From Lactarius indigo (taxonomy: Eukaryota > Basidiomycota > Agaricomycetes > Russulales > Russulaceae): a DNA stretch of 64,000 bases. Of this stretch, positions 56,957 through 64,000 are shown piece after piece. The stretch is from positions 62,001 to 126,000 of the forward strand of contig JAFKAC010000108.1 of the NCBI GenBank assembly GCA_025766275.1. The letters run 5' to 3'. The notes below the pieces were generated by a model, which was not told the origin of the DNA, searched no databases, and was given only the letters and a program-made list of their open reading frames with translations. The position numbers and the translations under genes are program-made. Within the stretch, counting starts at the first letter, position 1. Each line of letters opens with the position of its first letter.

Positions 56957-58215
56957 GTGTGGGGAATAGAAGAGGCATTTTTCAAGTTTGTAATAGAGGT
57001 CGTGTTCCACGGATACATGGAGTACGTCCTTAACTGCTTTGATGTGGTCTTGTAGAGGGTGGTTGAGCCCGGTGGCAATGCCAATGTTGTCCATGTATAC
57101 CTGAATGACGGTGCTGCGTGCTTTGTGTTTAGCCATGATGTCCCTGAATATGAAGTTCATCATGGTCTGGAATGTTGCTGGAGAGTTGGTTAGGCCAAAA
57201 AACATCACCGTTGGTTTGAATAATCCGTATTGTGTTTTGAACGCCGCTTTCTCTTCATCGCCCTCCTTAATCTGCACATTGTTGTACCCCCAGCCAACGT
57301 CCAGCTTCATATAGATATGGGTGTTGCTGAGGTCGGTGATGAGATCAGTAATGAAAGGGAGGGGATATTGATTGCATATGGTAACGGCATTGATTTTTTG
57401 GTAGTCTTGCATGGGCCATAACTTTCTGTCTTTCTTCTTTATGAAGAAGAAAGACGAAGCATACGGGACTTCAATGGTTGTATGTATCCTTTCTTCAGCT
57501 GTTCATCTATCCATTCACATAGCTTCTTATCTTCTTCTTGCATCATTGGATATATTTTACAGTCAATGGTGTCTGTGGTACCAGGTTTGAATCTGATTGC
57601 ATGATCCCATGGCCTGCTGGGAGGGAACCTGTCCGAAGCTTCTTCACTGAAGGGGTGTGTGAATTCTTGATACTCTATGGGTAACTCAGCTTTAGTGGTA
57701 TATTGTTGGGCAGCAATAGTGAGATCAGTTGCGGTTGCTCTGATCCAACACCTGTCTTCGAATTGCAATTGCTGCTCGTCAGTGATAACGCATGAATGCA
57801 CTATTTTGTATTCATCTTTTTGAACAGTGGCTGCCGCTACCACAGGTGTTGATTTGAGGTAGGGGTTTGTTGATCGGATAATGATGGGGAGCATATCTTT
57901 GTGTATGGCAGCTTGTGACCATTTGATATGTGGGTCGTATATGGCAAGCCAGGGATATCCTAGTACAATATCTTCGTTGCTGATGTCTGTGATAAGGAAA
58001 CGTATTTCCTTGTGAATTCCTTTAGTTTGAACATCAACATTGGTATAGTGAGTGATACGCCCCAATTTGTTTTTTGTGTTGTCAATATTCCATATTTTCT
58101 TTGGGATGTCAAGTGGTTTGGTCTCAAGTCCCATCCTTTTTACAAAGGACAGTCTCATGAAGCAATGGGTTGCTCCTGAGTCAACTAATGCTCGTATGTT
58201 GGCCATTGCGTAACT
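56957..58215 (-). pseudogene. gypsy-III fragment: protease and reverse transcriptase of a Ty3 element
   Basis: From 58206: protease ALVDSGATHCFMRLSF and FLITDISNEDIVLGYPWL, then RT entry ERFPPSRPWDHAI-type block (DRFPPSRPWDHAIRF). A frameshift near 57445 separates this from MQDYQKINAVTICNQYPLPF, MKLDVGWGYNNVQIK, MFFGLTNSPATFQTMM and VYMDNIGIATG. It is cut on the left after KCLFYSP by the solo LTR at 56394-56956 and on the right by the gypsy-II LTR. The RT motif is YMDN instead of YxDD. Confidence 0.85.
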
Positions 58216-58679
58216 TGTAACGCCGTCACGACGTTAGCTTGACTTGAGCTCAACAAGGCGACCTTGTGACTTAGCTAATCACACCTGAAGGCGTATGGCT
58301 CGAAGGCAGGTTCTAGATGTACGCAGACACTAGGGATCTTGGCGGCACTCCCTCCGAATAGGGATGCAACAGAAAAGGGGCAGGACTTAGAGGAGACAAG
58401 AAGTGACGATTGAAGAAGACCAAGATGGCGTATCTTGGTCTTCTGCAGCTATCTTAAATACAAGAAGAGCAGGCTTTCAAGTGCTGCTGTGAGTCATCGT
58501 ATCGTAGCATCCAACGTATCGCGTAAGTACCGCAATCCTAATACTACTACTATCTGTACTAGGATCGAGTCATCCCTCATCGCCTAACTCCTATCGTAAA
58601 TGCCGAGTCCGTGACTAATCTACCTTACTGCTGTAGTCACAACTGGTACAGTAAGGGTCCGATGCGTGCGACTGTAACA
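58216..58679 (-). repeat. 3' LTR of gypsy-II
   Basis: TGTAACGCCG...CGACTGTAACA with TG...CA ends, followed by TCACCCCCTTTT, the complement of a polypurine tract. It is inserted in gypsy-III just upstream of the protease. The right-hand partner LTR is outside the window. Confidence 0.85.
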
Positions 58680-58709
58680 TCACCCCCTTTTCAGCGTGAG
58701 ACCCCAGAC

Positions 58710-61700
58710 TCACCGAAAGTCCCGTGCTGTCCAAGTCGACTGCTCATCGCTGATTCTCTCGAATACGTTAGCCCTCTCCAATCGGTAGATGCAGTCCCGC
58801 TTGTCATCCCTCGCCGCCAACCGCATGGCCTGAAGCTGGCGGATACAGGCGGCAAGCCTCTCTTCTTCGTATGCGGCCGCCCGGTAACGCGTCACCTCCG
58901 CAGTGAGGGACTCATCCCCGATGCGGTTGAGTGCACGGTCGGTGATTTTGTCGGAGGCGAGGATGACCAGGTCCTCGTGAGTGATGAAGGCGCGTCCCGC
59001 AGCCGATAGCATCAGATGGGCATAGAGGGGTTTGCCATAAAGGTGAGGGGACCCAGGAATGAGTCCCAGTACAAAGGGGTTCGCACCTCCGACGATCTGC
59101 ACATGACTGGCATTCCTCTCTATGCCGTGGGGTCCGGTGATTGGGAAGTGAACGTAATGGGGCTGTCGATTCGCCCTGAACCCCTCAGGCGCAAGGACCT
59201 GCGCCGGGTCGTCGTCGTGCGTGATGGGGGTGTGAAATGCGACGCCGGGCAGTCGCACACGTCCTCGAGACATGGCGGTTCCGTCGGTGTGGACGAGCCA
59301 TGGGGTGACTCGGGGATTAGTAGGGTGGCTGTGCGTTCGAAGGAGGGGGTGTCTGACCGGGTAGTAATCCTCGTCGTCAGCGTGAGCCTTGTCGTTAGGG
59401 AGCGCTGCCTGCGCTGCCGCAACTCGCTCAACCTCCTCTGCGCTAAGCGCAACTGTTCGTCGGCCCACTCCTTCGCCACTCTCCGCCAATCCTCCGCTGC
59501 TTCTAACTCCTGTTGGGTCTTCGAGGGGACGGTCGGCAGGGAGAATTCCCCTTGTGCCGATGAGGTCGTCACCTGGGGGGATGACGGCAATGGGTTCTCG
59601 ATTGCCATCGTCATCTTGGAAGATGTGAGGGACGGCATGCTGCTGCTCGTCGTCGGGCTGGTGAGTCAGGTCGGGGAATCTCTGTAGGACATCAGCCCAT
59701 TCTTGAGCGGTGATATGCCCCGTTCGCATGTTTGCAGGTGTGTACGGAGTGAGCTGGACCTGTTGAACCACGGTTTCTTGGTCGTCTTCGATGAGGTTGG
59801 CGGCGTCTTGTGCGACTTGGTCGAGGAGGATCGCCGTGGTGACATGTCTGAGGGGAGAAGTGGGCATAGAGGTTTGAGAGGATCGAATGTAGGGATGATA
59901 CTCTCCCCATTCGCCCTCGGGTTGGCTTTTAAGCTGTCGTACGGCTGTTCGGCCCGCTTGATACTCCTTTATCACCTCTAGGGCGAATACGTCGTCCTTA
60001 TCGACCCACTGATTCTCCGAGTCCAGGTAACCCTTCCATTTGACGAGATACTGCAGCTTCTTCTTCCTGCCGAAGTGCCGGGAGTCCACAATGGCCTCGA
60101 CTTCATATTCCTCCTCGCCTTCCACAAGATCCGGTGGTGGGCGCGAGAAGTTTTCGCCATGGATGGTTGTGCTTTTGTATGGCGTGAGAAGATCGATGTG
60201 AAATACTGGGTGGATACTCCACTGCGTGGGAAGTTCGAGACGATAGTTGTAAGGGGACATCACCTGAATCACTTTAAATGGTCCATGGCGTCGCGCTGCT
60301 AATTTTGCCGTGGGTTGATTGGTCCGCAAGTGTTTTCCTTCCAGCCACACTTGATTGCCAACTTGATAATGCAGGGTATCTTTGTGCCGAACCCAGCTAT
60401 CTTGTGCCTTTTTGATAAGGTCCTGGGCGAGTTGGCGTGCTTCCTTTAGCTGTGTTAGCCTGGTGATCGCATTTGGAATTGGGGATGGCTTATCAGTCCA
60501 ATCAGCTGTCGGGTTGTATCCCATCAAAAGCATGAATGGTGATTGCTTCGTATGTTCGTGGGGCCAATTGTTGTGCGCGAATTCTGCTATGGGAAGATAC
60601 TCCGCCCAGTTATCTTGACACTCGTTGGCCCAGAATCGCAGATATTGTTCGAGCCACTGATTGGTCCGTTCAGACTGCCCGTCCGTGCGTGGGTGATAGG
60701 CCGTGGAAATGTTCTGCTGGATGCCCAATATACGGCATACTTCTCGTGTGAATTTAGAGGTAAATCGGGGGTCGCAGTTGCTGATGATTTTACACGGTAG
60801 TCCGAACCGTCTGAACACATGATTGACGTACAGGATGGTGGTCCCTTCAGCCGTGATCTCCTCATTGCATGGGATAAATATGGATGCCTTGCTGCAGTCG
60901 TGGTCAGTGACAGTCAAAATGCTGTCGTACAACTGGGAGGTTGGTAGTTTGGTGATAAAATCTAAGGCGATGGTGTGGAAAGGAGGGGCGTCCGTGATGG
61001 CGGTAATCGGATGTAATGGGGCGCGGGTTGGTCTGGTGTTGACCTTGTTCCGCTGACAGTCGGCGCATCCCGTGACGTACTCATATACATCTCGGCAAAT
61101 ACTTGGCCACCAGTAGTGCCGTTCCACGATTCGCTGCGTCCTGCTTATGCCAGGGTGTCCATGTACCGGTGGATCGTGATGGTCTTGTATGATCGCCCGA
61201 TACGTCGTCATAGGTCCTGTGATTACCAACCGCCCGTCCTTGTACCATTCTCCTTCTATCTTTTTGAGGTGGTGGGCATCGACCCAAGCTTTGATCATGA
61301 CGGGGTCTTGTCGCCGTCTCGGTTGTTGCATCATGGGGTGTATTTCCAGTGTGCGTGCAACATTAGTGGCTCGTATGAATACTTCCGGGGGTAGGACGAC
61401 CACACCTTGGTTATCCTCCTCTCCCTGATCGTAATCTGGTCGTCTTGATAGCGCATCCGCTCTGCCGTTGTTCTTTCCTTTGATATGATGGATCTCGAAG
61501 TCGTATTCCATCAGTTCTAGCACTTCCCAGGCGACCCTACGACTGATCTTCTGCGGTGTTTTCCAGTACTGCAGGTTTAAGTGATCCGAGAATATTTTGA
61601 TCTTGTGTGGGGATCCCGCAAGTAGGGGGCACCAATGCCGGAGAGCTTTTACAATGGCAAGGAGTTCCAGGTCATAAATATCGTAGTTGCGTTCTGCTTC

Positions 61701-63461
61701 GCTCAGCGTCGCAGAATAGTATCCTATTGGGTGCTTGCGCCCGTCATGTTTCTTTTGTAGAAGAACTGCACCCACCGCGAATCCGGAGGTGTCGACTTCT
61801 AACTCGAATTGCTCTTGTAAGTTGGGGTGCGCCAGCACTGGTTCCTCGGTGACGAGGCGTTTGAGTGTCTTGAACGCGCGATCTTCTTCCTCCATCCATC
61901 ACCATTCAGTGTCTTTTCTTGTGAGTCAGTTTAGTGGTCGGGCGTGCGTGGCGAAACCTCGGATGAATAAGCAGTAAAAGTTGCAGAAGCCCAAAAAAGA
62001 GCGTATGTCCCTGACTTTCGTTGGTGTTGGCCAGTCCTTGATGCCTTGAACTTTTACCGGATCCATGCAAGTTACCCCCTTTTCAAGGATTACCCCCAGG
62101 TAATCCATCCGAGGTTGGTGAAAGAGGCATTTCTCAAGTTTGAAATACAGATCATGTTCTTGGGCTACACGAAGGACGTCCGTGACTGCGGCGATATGGT
62201 CTTCAGAGTTGTGGCCATCGCGTGTTGCAATTCCGATGTTGTCCATATAGACCCGGATAACGGTACCGCAGAGTTCATGTTTGGCGATCGTGTCCCGATA
62301 GATGTGGTTCATCATCGTTTGGAAGGTTGCAGGTGAGTTTGTAAGGCCGAAGAACATGACCGTTGGTTCAAAGAGGCCAAATTTGGTCTTAAAGGCCGCC
62401 TTTTCCTGGTCCCTGTCCCTGATGCGAATATTGTTGTACCCCCAACGGATGTCGAGCTTGGTATAGATGTGTGCATTGCTGAGGTCGTAAATGAGGTCCT
62501 GGATAAGGGGGAGAGGGTATTGGTTGCGTATGGTATGGGAATTGATTACCCGATAATCCTGTACTGGGCGTAGTTTTCCATCCTTCTTTTTAACGAAGAA
62601 GAAAGATGATGCATACGGGGAAATGGAGGGACGTAGGTATCCCTGTTTGAGTTTTTCGTCTAAAAACTCTTTGAGTTTGCCTTCCTCTTCCTGTGTCAAT
62701 GGGTATATTTTGCAGTCGATTGCCGATGGGGTGTTTGGTTTGAAGTCGATGGCGTGGTCCCATGGTCTGGCGGGTGGAAAGCGTTGAGACGCTTCTTCAC
62801 TGAAGAGCTTTCGGAACTCTTGGTATGCCGCTGGCAGTTCCACGGGTGGTTCTTCTCTCTTTGCTTGTATTGCCAATTCGGTGGACGTTGTGGCGCGTAG
62901 ATACGCGTCTTCTTCGTCTAGGGTTGCGACTATTTCGTTCTTTTGCTCATTAGTAAGGGCTGCGGCAATAATGGTGGTCTGGGGGTGACTATCCTGTGTG
63001 CTGATTACTATCGGCATAACCTCTTCATGTACCACCGCGTCGCGCCAATTGATGGTGGGCTCGTAAGTTGCTAACCACAGGTAACCTAATACGATTTCTT
63101 CCGTTCCGAGATCCGTTACGAGGAATCGCATTGTCCTGTGATATCCTTTGGCGTATACATCGAGATCGGTGAAATGAGTGATAGACCCAGCTTTGTTTTC
63201 TGTTTGGTCGATATTCCAAATCTTTCTCGGTTTGGTTAATGGTTGCGTGCCAATACCCATTTTCTTTATAAAATTCGGATGTATGAAGTTGTCGGTGGCT
63301 CCGGAGTCCACCAGTGCTTTTATGTCGGCCATTCGGTAATTCGTGCGTATCGAGACTGGAATTCGAAGCGAACGAAAGCGCGTCATGATTACAGAATTAC
63401 AATTTAAAGCCCTCACCCAGGCCGATGGGTTCAGGCGTTCCGAAAACCCTCTTTTCCCCAC
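58710..63461 (-). pseudogene. gypsy-II pol: protease, RT, RNaseH, integrase, chromodomain and a roughly 400-residue C-terminal extension
   Basis: One frame covers the whole span with TGA stops at 61926-61928 and 61899-61901. Protease: ALVDSGATDNFIHP. RT: SKLDIRWG-type block (TKLDIRWGYNNIRIR) and VYMDNIGIATR, with Asn in place of the second catalytic Asp. RNaseH: ELEVDTSGFAVGAVLL. Integrase: HGHPGISRTQ...CADC, ALDFITKLP and [14 protein letters not shown], but the central catalytic motif reads ISNCDPRF where gypsy-I has ISDRDPRF, so the Asp is lost. Chromodomain: LQYLVKWKGYLDSENQWV. The extension is Pro/Glu/Thr-rich with YVHFPITGPHG, PHLYGKPLYAHLMLS and a terminal coiled coil, resembling gypsy-I ORF3 in layout. 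The copy is predicted inactive. Confidence 0.85.
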
Positions 63462-63464
63462 AAG

Positions 63465-64000
63465 TCCTGCAATATCAGGTCTTTTACTTCATCAGGTGCG
63501 TTTGCAACTCCCGTAAGCCATTCTTTGGCCCGTTCTTCGGCAGTTTTGATAGTCGAGGCGGCTTGTATTTGAGCCGGTGGTGCCTCTCGCGTGTAATAGT
63601 CCGTTTCCGTTGTTCGGACAGCAGAAGGTCCGGCGCTCTGTGGCTGCCATTGTCATGGTTGTCTAGGATGGGGGCAGTTTCGTGAAAGATGGCCGGGAGC
63701 ATTGCAGTTGTAACACAATACTGTCCTTAGATCTCGTCGCGATCCCCCTCTTCCTCGTCCCCTTGCTCCGGGCCCTCCCCTTGGCGGAAAGGGGGGCAAG
63801 CCTGTATAGGGCGGCTTACCGTAGTCGATTTCTTCTGAGCCTGCCAATCTTGCTTTTGTACGATCCGCGGAGGTATCCATTGCCCAAGGGTTCGTGAGAT
63901 TCTGGGGGACGGTCCATCCGGCATTTCCTGTCTTCTTTGGTTTGGTGTCTTTATACTCGTCTACTCGGGCTCGGATGTGGATGTAGTTTCGTTGTCGGCG
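63465..64000 (-). pseudogene. gypsy-II gag, partial, with CCHC knuckle
   Basis: From the right edge the frame reads YIHIRARVDEYKDTKPKKTG, NLTNPWAMDTSADRTKARLA, a Gly/Arg-rich stretch and the knuckle CYNCNAPGHLSRNCPHPRQP, then TGA at 63653-63655. Coding character (TETDYYTREAPPAQIQAAST) continues after the stop, and a frameshift must lie before VGKRGFSERLNPSAW where pol is entered. The N-terminus is outside the window. Confidence 0.8.

Larger units (their letters stand above)
58216..64000 (-). mobile_element. gypsy-II: Ty3/gypsy chromodomain retrotransposon, continues past the right edge
   Basis: 3' LTR, polypurine tract, pol with a long post-chromodomain extension, RNaseH-integrase, RT-protease and gag with CCHC knuckle are in minus-strand order. 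It is related to but distinct from gypsy-I and gypsy-III. Confidence 0.9.

Noticed and set aside
58611..59687. Plus-strand ORFs of 132 and 223 codons
   Set aside because: They are antisense to the well-supported gypsy-II pol extension.

Overview
The window is almost wholly transposable-element DNA from a filamentous fungus, most likely an Agaricomycete (basidiomycete). Evidence: spliceable 45-70 base GT...AG introns, chromodomain Ty3 elements, KDZ transposases with a CxC2-type cysteine cluster, and a fungal Zn(II)2Cys6 gene. I recognise no host housekeeping gene and no tRNA, rRNA or CRISPR array.

Layout. 1-574: end of a minus-strand LTR element. 576-3542: a decayed zinc-knuckle ORF1-like gene cut at both ends by LTRs. 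3543-26084: a minus-strand Ty3 element (gypsy-I) with 3' LTR, ORF3, RNaseH/integrase/chromodomain, protease/RT and gag. It is split in pol by KDZ-1 (7707-23930), a 16.2 kb DNA transposon with terminal inverted repeats and a 7 bp target duplication. Removing KDZ-1 restores the pol frame. Its gag is truncated by a second giant element, KDZ-2 (26085-47384), whose left half carries a 5.8 kb MULE (27074-32910) with 1.55 kb GC-rich terminal repeats and a perfect 9 bp target duplication. 47385-50384: unclassified remnants, a 485 base near-perfect hairpin and a third copy of a KDZ-element accessory gene. 50385-56393: a truncated minus-strand Ty1/copia element hit by three solo LTRs of one family. 56957-58215: a Ty3 fragment (gypsy-III). 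58216-64000: a further Ty3 element (gypsy-II) leaving the window on the right.

The main observation is that KDZ-1 and KDZ-2 are mirror-image copies of one architecture: TIR, palindromic subterminal array, KDZ transposase, small acidic protein (D), Zn2Cys6 protein (C), divergent low-complexity protein (B), accessory protein (A), second subterminal array, TIR. Without the MULE, KDZ-2 is about 15.5 kb, close to KDZ-1. Gene order and relative orientation are conserved while intergenic repeats and subterminal repeat words are element-specific. This looks like a multi-gene transposon family with its own DNA-binding protein and matching arrays of short palindromes.

By nesting, the order of events is: ORF1-like element, then gypsy-I, then KDZ-1 and KDZ-2, then the MULE inside KDZ-2. 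The retroelements carry many in-frame TGA stops, mostly explainable as CGA to TGA, whereas the KDZ genes look largely intact.
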